Positions 45,114 to 54,132 of a stretch of DNA of 62,678 bases are shown in pieces (the first letter of the stretch is position 1; each line of letters starts with the position of its first letter). Location: assembly GCA_020635195.1 (NCBI GenBank), contig JACKAG010000012.1:1-62678 (forward strand), in the 5' to 3' direction. The position numbers and the translations under genes are program-made. The stretch is from Deltaproteobacteria bacterium (lineage in GTDB: Bacteria > Bdellovibrionota_B > Oligoflexia > Oligoflexales > Bog-1112). Under the pieces are notes generated by a model. The model was not told the DNA's origin. It did no database searches and was given only the letters and a program-made list of their open reading frames with translations.

Positions 45114-45188
45114 ATTTTTTCTTTGTTTCTCTTGCCGCCATAGCTGGATACAGCTGAAAGTTGAGGGTCAGGAGAGTCTGATTATCTG

Positions 45189-45890
45189 TTAGTCCTGGGG
45201 GTCTGACAGTTCCATCTTCTGCCTTATTTCCAGAATTCTGAAGGCATCATCGAGATTTTTTTCATGGGTTTTGATGATCTTTCGGACAGATCCACCAGAA
45301 TCTACCTCAATTTTGCCCTGGTATCTTTCAGCAGGCAGGCCAGCTTTAACTCTGGCCTGCCCCATCCTGAATTCACACTTATATTTCATATCCCTGATTT
45401 TCGGGATCAGGGCTTTAAGGTGGTCGTTTTTTTCCTGTTCGTTTTTCAGCCTGTCTGTAAAGGGGGTCCGCTGGAGAATCACCAGCTCTCCCTGCTCATT
45501 GAGGCCAAGCTCTTCAGATGATGGGGTCGCCTGGCCGGCATTAAGAGGTGGTAGAGGAATAATCTCACCATTTCCGCCGAGACGTTGATCGGCAAGATCT
45601 CTGCGGCAGCGCTGGATTTCATGGTACAGGTATTTTATTTCGCTTTCCAGGTCATTATTACCATAGATGAGATCGGCGAGCTTATTATCAGCCCGGTCGG
45701 TCCTTTGTATGATAGCCTGGCCATCATCATTGAGACCGATGCGCTCCATGCCAACCTGACCTTTTGCTTCAAGTTTTGTGTCAATGTCTTTGACTGTCTG
45801 ATCATCTGATGTGCAGGCACTGAGACACAATATTACGCTGATGCTGAACATGGTGAGCCGGACTTTTCCAGGCAGTTTTGGAATGAACAT
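45189..45890 (-). CDS. Lipoprotein with a duplicated GLN..G..QRT motif
   Basis: A 233-residue lipoprotein (signal ends CLSAC, Cys26). Two related segments occur: GLNDDGQAIIQRTDRADNKL and GLNEQGELVILQRTPFTDRL, each followed by a charged helix with ND and L heptads, which suggests an internal duplication of ~80 residues. Both helices could form coiled coils. A GGAGGG lies about 10 bases before the ATG. It is transcribed away from hflK. I recognise no family; an envelope structural role is a guess. Confidence 0.65.
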   Translation of the reverse strand: MFIPKLPGKVRLTMFSISVILCLSACTSDDQTVKDIDTKLEAKGQVGMERIGLNDDGQAIIQRTDRADNKLADLIYGNNDLESEIKYLYHEIQRCRRDLADQRLGGNGEIIPLPPLNAGQATPSSEELGLNEQGELVILQRTPFTDRLKNEQEKNDHLKALIPKIRDMKYKCEFRMGQARVKAGLPAERYQGKIEVDSGGSVRKIIKTHEKNLDDAFRILEIRQKMELSDPQD

Positions 45891-45979
45891 GTCTGATTTC
45901 CCTCCGGGGGCGGTTTGCCTAAGGTTGTATGGAATCAGGATGCTGAATTTTCCTGATCTGTTCAGATTATAACGGTCGG

Positions 45980-46006
45980 ACAGAAAGGATGTTAAATACT
46001 TTCTGT
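45980..46006. promoter_or_regulatory. 8-bp inverted repeat between the lipoprotein gene and hflK
   Basis: ACAGAAAG (45980-45987) pairs exactly with CTTTCTGT (45999-46006) around an 11-base AT-rich centre, in the divergent 278-base gap. It could be an operator, but an 8-base match in this composition can arise by chance. Confidence 0.25.
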
Positions 46007-46168
46007 TTGGCGGGATTCCATGCTTTTATCTTTTCGTCTTCATGATATAAGGAGGGTTCCGGAGGATGTTTGCCATGGAACGAGGGTTCTTGGCAATAAT
46101 GTTACAGTTATTCGTTTTTTATTGATGAATCATCATCGAAGACGGATGAATTGGGCTGAAGGTGTATC

Positions 46169-47245
46169 ATGTCTCAGAAAACCGGTCGTTCTTTTGAACA
46201 GGTCATGGAAGAGTTTAACCGTATGATGGGGAAGGGGAATGGCCATACTTCCGGGCGTGACGGTCCTGAAGGAAGGAAAACTTTGAATCGGGGATGGCTT
46301 CAGTGGCTGCTCATTGCTGCTTTTGTCGTCCTGTATGGTCTTATCTCTTCTTTTTATAAGATAGATACCAGTGAAAAAGGTGTGATTACCCGCTTTGGCG
46401 CCTTTCACGGAATTGCAGAAGAAGGGCCTCACTTTCGGCTGCCTTTCGGAATTGACCAGGTTTACAAAGTCGAGGTGACCCGAATTCATGAAGAGGCGTT
46501 TGGCTTCCGTAGGGACGGAGCCATCCATCATTCGGATAGCCGCAAAGAAAGCATGATGTTGACCGGTGATCTGAAAGTCGCAATGGTGGAGTGGATTGTT
46601 CAGTATCGTGTGAATGATCCTAAGAAATATCTGTTTAGCGCATTTAAAGTTCGTCAGCATATCCGCGATGTTTCCATATCTGTGATGCGCAGGGTTGTGG
46701 GTGATAAGCTGGTCACGGATGTTCTGACAAAAGACCGGCTTTACATTGAACAGCAGGCAAAACTTTACACTCAGGAAACCCTGGATCGTTTTGATATGGG
46801 TGTGATGATCACAAATCTTCATCTCCAGAATGTGACTCCTCCTGAGGAAGTCCGTGCAGCGTTTAATGAGGTGAATATCGCTAAGCAGGAAAAGGACCAG
46901 ATGGTCAATCAGGCGAAGGGGATTTATAACCGGGTGATTCCTGAGGCTGAGGGTAAAGCCGCAAAGGTGCTTGCTGAAGCCGAGGGTTACGCCATCCGGG
47001 TCGTGAACAGCGCTGAGGGTGACGCAGAAAAATTCAGGACGGTTCTGGAAGAGTACCGGAAGGCTCCGGAGCTAACCAGGAAGAGGCTTTACCTGGATAC
47101 GATGGAACGTATTTTATCTCAGTCAGACCGTCTGACCATTGTTGATCCGCAGGCTAAGGGCTTAATTCCGGTTTACGGGCAAACGCTTCCGGCATTTCCG
47201 GCAGGGCAGAGCGCTTCTGCATCCCATCCATCATCAGATTCCTGA
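46169..47245 (+). CDS. hflK: HflK, membrane protease regulator (SPFH family)
   Basis: A 358-residue inner-membrane protein with a short cytoplasmic N terminus, one helix (43-62) and a periplasmic SPFH/prohibitin domain. SEKGVITRFGAF, EEGPHFRLPFGID and LTGDLKVAMVEWIVQYRV are HflK hallmarks; the C-terminal part has AKGIYNRVIPEAEGKAAKVLAEAEGYA, the coiled-coil region. HflK and HflC form a large cage that surrounds and restrains the FtsH protease. GAAGG lies 9 bases before ATG 46169. hflC follows after 20 bases, the standard order. Confidence 0.95.
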   Translation: MSQKTGRSFEQVMEEFNRMMGKGNGHTSGRDGPEGRKTLNRGWLQWLLIAAFVVLYGLISSFYKIDTSEKGVITRFGAFHGIAEEGPHFRLPFGIDQVYKVEVTRIHEEAFGFRRDGAIHHSDSRKESMMLTGDLKVAMVEWIVQYRVNDPKKYLFSAFKVRQHIRDVSISVMRRVVGDKLVTDVLTKDRLYIEQQAKLYTQETLDRFDMGVMITNLHLQNVTPPEEVRAAFNEVNIAKQEKDQMVNQAKGIYNRVIPEAEGKAAKVLAEAEGYAIRVVNSAEGDAEKFRTVLEEYRKAPELTRKRLYLDTMERILSQSDRLTIVDPQAKGLIPVYGQTLPAFPAGQSASASHPSSDS

Positions 47246-47265
47246 ATGACAAGAGGTTCGTATTT

Positions 47266-48243
47266 ATGAAAAATCTTTTTCTGTTGATTGTTCTGATCGC
47301 TCTGCTGTTTCTTCTGAATGTGTCCACATATACAGTTCAGGAAACTGAACAGGCTATTATCCTTCAGTTGGGTAAAATGCGTGGCAGTCCCGTGACGACG
47401 GCGGGGCTGCACTGGAAGATCCCCTTTATCCAGGAGGTCAGATTTTTCGAAAAACGCATTCTTCACTGGGATGGGACACCAGGAGTGGTTCCGACGGGAG
47501 ATAAAAAATTTATCCTGGTGGATACAACAGCAAGGTGGCGCATCAATGATGCTCTGCTCTTTTATCGCTCTGTGCGTGATGTGGAGAATGCCCGCTTCAG
47601 GATGGGATCGATTATTGACGGAGCGACAAAGGACACAATATCCAGTCATCCGCTGATCGAAACTGTAAGAAATTCAAATAAAATCTTTGAAGATATTGAC
47701 GAAAACCGACGTGCTCTGAAGGCCTCAGAAAGTGAATTTCATGAAATTGCCGAGGTCGATACGGTTCTGGATCGGGATGTCAGGAAGGTTGTAAAGGGCA
47801 GGGAAGAGCTTAGTAAACTCATTGCTCAAAGGGCTGGTCAGACCTTACGGGATCTTGGAATTGAGCTGATCGATGTTCAGCTCAGAAGGATTGCCTATCA
47901 GGAAAAGGTCGAGAAGTCTGTCTTCGATAGTATGATTTCTGAGCGGGAACAGATTGCAACCAAGATTCGTTCTTCAGGGGAGGGCGAAAAAGCAAGGGTT
48001 CTTGGTCAGCTGGACCTTACTTTGAAGCGGATTGAATCGGAAGCTTATCGGAAAGCGCAGGAAACCAGAGGTCATGCGGATGCCAGAGCCGTTCGTATTT
48101 TTGCGGATGCTCTGAAGCAGGATACAGGCTTCTATGAGTTTGTAAGAAATCTGGAGATTTATGAGAAAAATCTCGGGAAAAAAGCAAACTTTATTCTGAC
48201 GACAGATAATGCATTCCTGCATCTGCTTCAGAAGGGGGCCTGA
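47266..48243 (+). CDS. hflC: HflC, partner of HflK (SPFH family)
   Basis: A 325-residue SPFH protein with an N-terminal signal anchor (3-20) and the sequence TVQETEQAIILQLGKM, then WKIPFIQEVRFFEKR and LVDTTARWRI, typical of HflC. The C-terminal region SMISEREQIATKIRSSGEGEKARV is the conserved helix that closes the HflKC cage. It is downstream of hflK in the same operon. A residue block around 150-175 (KASESEFHEIAEVDTV) is longer than in E. coli HflC but common in delta-like bacteria, as far as I recall. Confidence 0.95.
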   Translation: MKNLFLLIVLIALLFLLNVSTYTVQETEQAIILQLGKMRGSPVTTAGLHWKIPFIQEVRFFEKRILHWDGTPGVVPTGDKKFILVDTTARWRINDALLFYRSVRDVENARFRMGSIIDGATKDTISSHPLIETVRNSNKIFEDIDENRRALKASESEFHEIAEVDTVLDRDVRKVVKGREELSKLIAQRAGQTLRDLGIELIDVQLRRIAYQEKVEKSVFDSMISEREQIATKIRSSGEGEKARVLGQLDLTLKRIESEAYRKAQETRGHADARAVRIFADALKQDTGFYEFVRNLEIYEKNLGKKANFILTTDNAFLHLLQKGA

Positions 48244-48262
48244 ACCTTTCACGGCTCTTTTC

Positions 48263-49306
48263 TTACCACCGCAGCAGGTTGGCTCCCCAGGTAAAGCCTG
48301 AGCCAAAGGCTGCTGTCACCAGCAGGTTACCTTTTTTCAACCTCCCTTCTTTTTCTGCTTCATACATACAAAGAGGAATCGTTGCGGAGGTTGTATTGCC
48401 GTATTTATGAATATTATTGAAAACTTTTTCAGGGGGCAGAGCAAGTTTCTGCCGGACCATATCATTGATCCTGATATTTGCCTGGTGTGGGATGAACAGG
48501 TCAATCTGCTCGGGACGGACATCATGTCGGTTCAGAAGCGTTGTCACAGCACAGCTCATTCTGTTAACAGCATGCCGGAAGACCTGCTTGCCATCCATCA
48601 CCGGAAGGAATGCTTTATTTTCTGCTTCATGTGTCGTGATCAGGCTGTCATGTCCTGAAGAGCAGCCAGGCCTTGTGACGGCAAGAAGGTCTGCTCCGGA
48701 GCCGTCACTGCCCATCTCATGATCGATTAGTCCGCTGAATGTCGGGTCATGGAGGGCTGTCTTTATGTCATGGGGACTTTCTTTTCTTCTTAGGACAGCT
48801 GCTCCGGCAGCGTCACCGAAGAGGACACTGACGTTGCGTCCTCGTGTGCTGAATTCAATGATGCGGGAGTGGATTTCTGCCCCTATGACGAGGATGGTGC
48901 GGTATTGACCGGACCTGATGAAGGCATCAGCTGTTGCAAGACACCAGGAAAAACCGCTGCATTGCCCTCTGATATCCATTGCGGGGGTATCCCGGGCCCC
49001 GAGTTTGTCCTGAATCATGACACCAATTCCGGGGAAATAGTAATCCGGAGAGAGGGTCGCAGCCAGGATCAGGTCCGGATCTTCTGCCGTCATGCCAGCC
49101 GCTTTAAGGGCTTCCTTCGCAGCATGCAGGCCGAGATCTGAGGTCCCCTCTTTCAGATCTGCAATGTGACGTTCATGGATGCCGGAACGTTCTCTGATCC
49201 ATGCATCACTGGTATCCATCAGCTGACTCAGGTCATCATTGCTGAGTGTTTTTTGTGGGATATAATGCCCGACTCCCGTGATTTCTGAAAATATGCTGAC
49301 TGTCAT
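48263..49306 (-). CDS. fabH: 3-oxoacyl-ACP synthase III (KAS III), second copy
   Basis: A 347-residue condensing enzyme. The catalytic Cys116 (IRGQCSGFSW), His274 (PHQANIRI) and Asn304 (KYGNTTSATI) are present and the overall pattern (GVGHYIPQKTLSNDDL, WIRERSGIHERH, SVLFGDAAGAAVL) is close to standard FabH. ATG 49306 is preferred to the longer start at 49348 because GGAAGG lies 4 bases upstream and the protein then begins at the first beta strand. It is likely the general initiating enzyme of fatty-acid synthesis, with the 16578-17603 copy as a specialised relative. It converges on hflC. Confidence 0.9.
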   Translation of the reverse strand: MTVSIFSEITGVGHYIPQKTLSNDDLSQLMDTSDAWIRERSGIHERHIADLKEGTSDLGLHAAKEALKAAGMTAEDPDLILAATLSPDYYFPGIGVMIQDKLGARDTPAMDIRGQCSGFSWCLATADAFIRSGQYRTILVIGAEIHSRIIEFSTRGRNVSVLFGDAAGAAVLRRKESPHDIKTALHDPTFSGLIDHEMGSDGSGADLLAVTRPGCSSGHDSLITTHEAENKAFLPVMDGKQVFRHAVNRMSCAVTTLLNRHDVRPEQIDLFIPHQANIRINDMVRQKLALPPEKVFNNIHKYGNTTSATIPLCMYEAEKEGRLKKGNLLVTAAFGSGFTWGANLLRW

Positions 49307-49435
49307 ATGGCCTTCCTTAATGTATCTGAGAAACTGGTGAAAGAGCACCCATTCACCTTGTCATCAGGGCGGCATCTTTCTGTGAATTGTTATATTTTAG
49401 GGAAATCCGGCCAGTTGAACAGGAGAATTCGATTC

Positions 49436-50497
49436 TTAGTTGAGGTCGGACGCCTGGATTTCTGCGCTCGAGCTGAGGTGGGCCATGGAACTGACAAGGT
49501 CCTCTGTCTTTTGTTCATTGAGCCCAAGATAAGTCTGAAATGATTTAAGCTGTCCCGTGTTGATCCTGTGAGGTTCGCTGTTAATCCAGTGACAAAGCTG
49601 CGTAGCCAGGCCCACACATTCTCCTACAGTCAGTTCTGCTTTCTCTGCCTGTGGTTTTTTGACAGGCTTATGGTGATCCATGATACCTGATCTGATTTCA
49701 CCAGGAAGTCCCCAGAGGGCTCCTGCTATATCTCCAAGGGTTACATGAGAGCATGTTTTATTCCGGATTTCTGCCTGGCTCCATGTGGTCATGGTTTTCG
49801 GGTTGGACATGGACTGATCGATCTGATCGGTCTCTTCTGGCAGGCAGAGAGCTCCGACAAATTTCCCGATATTACAGAGAGAACCGGATAAATACATAAG
49901 GTCCCCGGTCACATCTGGTGTGTATTTTTTTCCCAGCTGCTGTGCCAGAAGACCTGTCAGAAAAGCTTCCTTCCAGAATTTTTTCTGATTATATGAGACA
50001 GTTCGGAACTGATACATTCTCAGAGATGCAGTAAACGCAAGATCACTGATGGCAGGTCGGCCAAGGTAGCTTATGGCGTGACTGACAGAATGAATACCGG
50101 AGCCGCCAGTTCTCAGATGGTTGGCTTGCCTCAGGATTTCAGCAGATAATACAGGAACTTTCTGAAGAACTTTACTGATATCGTCCGAGCTTTTTTCAGG
50201 ATTTCTGATGGTTTCCTGCAATCGCATCAGTGCAGAAGGTAATATCGGGAAATGGTCCAGCAACTCTTTCTTTCCCTGATAGAGTGCTGCGGCTTCTGCT
50301 GACATAGCTGTAAGTGGGTTGTACCAGGGATGGTTGCCCTGTTTCAGCATCAGCGTTGATCCACAGCGACACTCAAACCACAGGTGACCAGCATTGCAGA
50401 GCCGATGGCGATATCCCATTGTCTGATAGTCAGTCTCGGTTTTGTAGTGACATCCGCATGTTCCACATTTTTTTTCAGTAAGGCCGGATTCAGACAT
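49436..50497 (-). CDS. HDOD-domain signalling protein with N-terminal zinc-ribbon-like Cys cluster
   Basis: A 353-residue cytoplasmic protein. Residues 11-46 have six cysteines (CGTCGC, LCNAGH, CRCG) that fit a zinc ribbon. An HDOD domain, a catalytically silent relative of HD phosphohydrolases, spans about 78-280: FPILPSALMRLQE, VLSAEILRQAN, ISYLGRPAISDLAF, GSLCNIGKFVGALCLPEE. ATG 50497 is used because GGAGG lies 6 bases upstream, which also removes a 70-base overlap with trmH. HDOD proteins act in signalling and regulation by protein contact. The partner is unknown; zinc-ribbon fusion is less common. Confidence 0.82.
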   Translation of the reverse strand: MSESGLTEKKCGTCGCHYKTETDYQTMGYRHRLCNAGHLWFECRCGSTLMLKQGNHPWYNPLTAMSAEAAALYQGKKELLDHFPILPSALMRLQETIRNPEKSSDDISKVLQKVPVLSAEILRQANHLRTGGSGIHSVSHAISYLGRPAISDLAFTASLRMYQFRTVSYNQKKFWKEAFLTGLLAQQLGKKYTPDVTGDLMYLSGSLCNIGKFVGALCLPEETDQIDQSMSNPKTMTTWSQAEIRNKTCSHVTLGDIAGALWGLPGEIRSGIMDHHKPVKKPQAEKAELTVGECVGLATQLCHWINSEPHRINTGQLKSFQTYLGLNEQKTEDLVSSMAHLSSSAEIQASDLN

Positions 50498-50541
50498 AGC
50501 ATACCTCCAGCTGTTTATTCTAGCATAGGATGCAGAAAGGA

Positions 50542-51222
50542 TCAGATGTCGGTCCGGGATTTTCGGAAATGATATTCTCCTTTCCAGGACGGTATTTGCC
50601 GGCTCAGCCATTGACCAAGAAGCTGATTCTGCTCTGCTTTGCTCAGTGTATATTGTTCCGGTTTGATTTTCATAGAAGCCGATCGGCTAAGACTATGCAG
50701 ACAGATAGCTGCACTAACGGATATATTCAGGCTCTGGACCATGCCCTGCATCGGAATTGTGAAATATCTCTGAATCCATGGGCCCCATTCGGGGGAGATG
50801 CCTGCATGCTCATTACCGAAAAGAAGCGCCATGGGTTGTTCCACAGGGAGCTGATGGAGGGGGATCGCATCTTGTGCAGGAATTCCTGCCAGAATGACAT
50901 AACCACGCTGATTCAGAGCTTCTGCGCAGGCCTTCGGTGATGTGTGTGTTTCGATATTCAGCCAGTCTGTAACCCCTCTTGCAGTCTTTCCTGCTTTGAA
51001 GGATTCAGAGCTGTCAACGACATGGATGTCCTGAACTCCAAAGGCTTCCGCAGATCTGAGGCAGGCAGAAATATTGTGGGGGTGGTAGATATCCTGCATG
51101 ACCAGACAGAGGTGCCGGGTTCTTGCAGCCGCGACCTCAGTCATCCTTACCCGTCTTTCTTCTGTCAGGCGGGGAGACAGGATATCCCACAGATCTTCTG
51201 GTAAATCTTTATCAGAACTCAT
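50542..51222 (-). CDS. trmH: tRNA (guanosine-18-2'-O)-methyltransferase TrmH (SPOUT)
   Basis: A 226-residue SpoU/TrmH-family enzyme that methylates the 2'-OH of a guanosine in tRNA using S-adenosylmethionine. Three SPOUT motifs are seen: NISACLRSAEAFGV (motif 1), MALLFGNEHAGIS (motif 2) and PMQGMVQSLNISVSAAIC (motif 3, knot). ATG 51222 is used; the alternative GTG at 51258 adds 12 Ser/Leu-rich residues. The C-terminal tail is basic and could help bind RNA. It is 44 bases before the HDOD gene on the same strand. Confidence 0.9.
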   Translation of the reverse strand: MSSDKDLPEDLWDILSPRLTEERRVRMTEVAAARTRHLCLVMQDIYHPHNISACLRSAEAFGVQDIHVVDSSESFKAGKTARGVTDWLNIETHTSPKACAEALNQRGYVILAGIPAQDAIPLHQLPVEQPMALLFGNEHAGISPEWGPWIQRYFTIPMQGMVQSLNISVSAAICLHSLSRSASMKIKPEQYTLSKAEQNQLLGQWLSRQIPSWKGEYHFRKSRTDI

Positions 51223-51273
51223 TTTAAGACCAGTGGTTAAAAGGGGCGATGATGACACTCATGTCATGAGCTG

Positions 51274-52194
51274 TCAGTCTTTACTTTCCACGGATCTGAG
51301 TTCAGATGTCTTCTTTCTGGCCGCTGGAAAGTCTTTTGCTCTGCTCTCTGTCTGATTCAGACTTTCTTCCGAGCTTGCAGAAAACTCATCCTGAACCAGA
51401 GGCCCGAGTCTGGCAGCTTCCAGTGCAGAGGCCACCTTTATTCCAAGGTTCTGCTCTTCATGTATCGTATGACCCTGCTGTTTCAGAACCCATGATGAAA
51501 GCAGACTGAGGGCAAGTTCCCAGTTTCTGATTCTCTCATCGCTCATTTCTTTCTGACTTCGCATCATACGGTAAAGGTGGGCATACTGACTCAGCTTTGC
51601 CCTGGATTTTCTGAGTATGGCCGGATCGGCAGCAGGCTTTGCTTTCTCTCTGGAAAGGAGCTTGTCTTTTTTGCGGAGTTCATCCTCCAGGTTCCGGATT
51701 TTATGCTCACTCACCTTCAGACGGTCTTTCAGATGCTGCTGAGCCTGAGTTTCTACCTGCCTGACCTGATCTCTGGCCTCATCTGCCTTCAGACGTAGCT
51801 GCTTTTTCTCTTCATCAGCTTCCTGCATCTGGCTTGTGAGGGCTTCCATCTGTGTCCTGAGATGTGCCATTTTATCATGGGCTTTGCTTTGCTCTTTTCT
51901 GAGATCTGTCAGAGCCTGCTCGTGCTCTGATCGGAGTTTTTCAGCACGTTCTTTCGATTTCAGAAGGTCTTTTTCCAGCTGCCGTTGTTTTTTATTTTTT
52001 TCACCGGAATCCTTTCGGATCTCCTCGTTTTCCTGAGTGATCCTGCGTGAACTTTCATCAGCAAGCTTCAGTTTTTCAGACAGTTCTTCTGTGAGTTTTT
52101 GCTGCTGTTGTTTCTTATTTCTTTCCATAAGATACAAAAGGCAGGATGTTGCTGCCGTTGCCAGGCTTCCCGCCAGAATCAGTGAATCATTCAT
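51274..52194 (-). CDS. Membrane-anchored coiled-coil protein
   Basis: A 306-residue protein with one N-terminal membrane segment (about 4-22, LILAGSLATAATSCLLYLM) and then a long charged coiled coil (about 25-190) with heptads of Leu and Lys/Glu/Gln. A helical C-terminal part (200-260) and a polar tail follow. The membrane anchor has a short N terminus, so most of the chain is probably cytoplasmic. It lies 51 bases upstream of trmH. No family can be named, and coiled coils give false similarities to many proteins. Confidence 0.7.
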   Translation of the reverse strand: MNDSLILAGSLATAATSCLLYLMERNKKQQQQKLTEELSEKLKLADESSRRITQENEEIRKDSGEKNKKQRQLEKDLLKSKERAEKLRSEHEQALTDLRKEQSKAHDKMAHLRTQMEALTSQMQEADEEKKQLRLKADEARDQVRQVETQAQQHLKDRLKVSEHKIRNLEDELRKKDKLLSREKAKPAADPAILRKSRAKLSQYAHLYRMMRSQKEMSDERIRNWELALSLLSSWVLKQQGHTIHEEQNLGIKVASALEAARLGPLVQDEFSASSEESLNQTESRAKDFPAARKKTSELRSVESKD

Positions 52195-52324
52195 GAGAGG
52201 ACCTTTCTGCTATTACTGGCTCTGGAATAAGGACCAGCCTTCTCAGATCTCTGTAATTTATGCATTACTTTAATTTGTCAGCGGCTGCAAGACGGGAGAA
52301 CCCTGACCCTCTTCTGGAGCATCT

Positions 52325-53062
52325 TCAGCTGTTTACTTCCGGAAAGTCTCCGTTGTGATAGACATTCTGAACATCATCGTTGTCTTCGAGGGCGTTGATT
52401 AATTTTTCCAGGGATTCTGCTTTACCTGCTTCGACTGTGTTGGGGTTTTCCGGGATCATTGTGATCTCACAAAAAGCCGGGTCCGGACATAGCTCATCCA
52501 GGGCAGACTTAAGGGCCATAAAATCTTCTGGCTGGCAGATGATCTCATATTGATCGCCGTCTTCCCGGACATCTTCGGCTCCGTGTTCCAGAGCCAGCTC
52601 AAAAAACTGATCACCATCAGAGATCTGATTTTTTTCATAGACCAGCATGCCCTTGCGATGAAACATCCAGGCAACTGAACCATCTGTGCCAAGGTTTCCA
52701 CCATATTTGCTGAAGGCAAAGCGGACTTCACTGACGGTGCGGTTGATGTTATCTGTCAGGCACTCCACCAGCATGGCAACGCCACCCGGACCATAACCTT
52801 CATAGAGTTTTTCTGTATAGTTGGCTCCGCCTGCCTCTCCGGTGCCTTTCTTAATGGCGCGGGTATAATTATCTTTCGGCATATTTGCTGCTTTCGCTTT
52901 GGCGAGCGCAGCCCTTAGTCTTGGATTGTCTTCAGGGTTCCCGCCGCCAGCGCGGGCTGCAACCGTGATTTCAATCCCGATTTTGGTAAAAATCTTACCG
53001 CGCTTGGCATCCTGTGCTCCCTTGCGGTGCTGGATGTTCTTCCATTTACTATGACCTGCCAT
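52325..53062 (-). CDS. yebC: YebC/TACO1-family translation-associated regulator
   Basis: A 245-residue protein, the normal length. The diagnostic start MAGHSKWKNIQHRKGAQDAK and the segment NMPKDNYTRAIKKGTGE are present, followed by YEGYGPGGVAMLVECLTDN. YebC proteins act at the ribosome on difficult sequences such as polyproline, and were long annotated as transcriptional regulators. It sits 63 bases downstream of the AMP nucleosidase gene. Regulation cannot be judged here. Confidence 0.96.
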   Translation of the reverse strand: MAGHSKWKNIQHRKGAQDAKRGKIFTKIGIEITVAARAGGGNPEDNPRLRAALAKAKAANMPKDNYTRAIKKGTGEAGGANYTEKLYEGYGPGGVAMLVECLTDNINRTVSEVRFAFSKYGGNLGTDGSVAWMFHRKGMLVYEKNQISDGDQFFELALEHGAEDVREDGDQYEIICQPEDFMALKSALDELCPDPAFCEITMIPENPNTVEAGKAESLEKLINALEDNDDVQNVYHNGDFPEVNS

Positions 53063-53125
53063 GCATTCTCCAGTCTGTTTTTTATTGGCAATTCAGGATT
53101 CAGGTTTCTGATATTAAAGCCAGAA

Positions 53126-53899
53126 TCAGAAGTGAAAGTGCTTGATCTTTTCACCCTTTGAGCCCAGATCTGTCATGGCCCGGATGCCGATATCGATGTG
53201 GATATCCACAAAATGATCCGTAATCATCTGATCACTTTCATCCGTTTTGACTCCTTCCGGGGTCATGGGCTTATCCGAAACCAGCAGCAGAGCTCCCCTG
53301 GCAATATCGTTTTTCAGACCTACCATAAAAATAGTGGCTGTTTCCATATCGATGCCGAGGACACGCAATTTTTTTAGTCGGGATTTGAATTCAAGATCAT
53401 GTTCCCAGACCCGGCGGTTCGTTGTATAGATGACTCCGGTCCGGTATTCCATCCCAGCTTCAATAATTTTTTCAGATACGAATTTGTGCAGCTTGAAGGA
53501 CGGCAGGGCTGGCACTTCCGGGGGGAAGTAGTCATCAGAAGTCCCTTCCCCTCTGATAGCAGCGGTCGGCAGGATAAAGTGTCCGATTTCTGTGCTGCGT
53601 TTGACACCGCCACATTTTCCAAGGAAGAGGACCCCTTCAGGCCGGATCGCTTCAAGAAGATCCATAATTGTCGCGGCATTGGCAGAACCGATGCCGAAAT
53701 TGATGATAGTCAGACCTTGTGTGTTGGTACATGTCTGCATCGGACGGTCGATACCCCGGATCGGGGCCTTAAACTTTTGCGCAAATCTTCTCACATAGTC
53801 GTCAAAATTAGTCAGCAGGATATATTTACCAAAATCGTCGAGTGCTGTCCCGGTGTAGCGAGGAAGCCAGTTACTGATGATTGCTTCTCTGGTTTTCAT
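53126..53899 (-). CDS. amn: AMP nucleosidase, short form
   Basis: A 257-residue enzyme of the nucleoside phosphorylase fold that splits AMP to adenine and ribose 5-phosphate. NWLPRYTGT, FGKYILLTNF, FLGKCGGVKRSTEIGHFILP, IRGEGTSDDYFPPEVP, TTNRRVWEHD, GIDMETATIF and LLVSDKPMTPEGVKT are all characteristic. It corresponds to the catalytic half of E. coli Amn (484 residues), as in the short family found in Bacteroidetes and others. It starts the minus-strand run that continues with yebC. Confidence 0.93.
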   Translation of the reverse strand: MKTREAIISNWLPRYTGTALDDFGKYILLTNFDDYVRRFAQKFKAPIRGIDRPMQTCTNTQGLTIINFGIGSANAATIMDLLEAIRPEGVLFLGKCGGVKRSTEIGHFILPTAAIRGEGTSDDYFPPEVPALPSFKLHKFVSEKIIEAGMEYRTGVIYTTNRRVWEHDLEFKSRLKKLRVLGIDMETATIFMVGLKNDIARGALLLVSDKPMTPEGVKTDESDQMITDHFVDIHIDIGIRAMTDLGSKGEKIKHFHF

Positions 53900-54132
53900 G
53901 TCCGGCTCCCTTCATGTTTTTGTTGTCAGCCTGACCCGATCATATCAGATCAGACTGGGGGATGCTGCCAGCAGCTCTGCGGTTTCTTTCATATCCGGAT
54001 GGATAAATGAGGCTCAGCCAGCAGCTGCCTGTTGTATTAACCTGCCCGTTGTATATTGTTCACAGGGCAAACGCAATGAATTGCCAGCCGGAAGGCGGCT
54101 GTCTGAGGGGGTCCACGGATGGAGGTCCTGAA

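Noticed and set aside
46133..46822. 229-codon open frame antisense to hflK
   Set aside because: hflK is certain on the other strand; no signal, motif or ribosome site for this frame.
53399..54010. 203-codon plus-strand frame over the AMP nucleosidase
   Set aside because: Shadow of a well-supported minus-strand gene.
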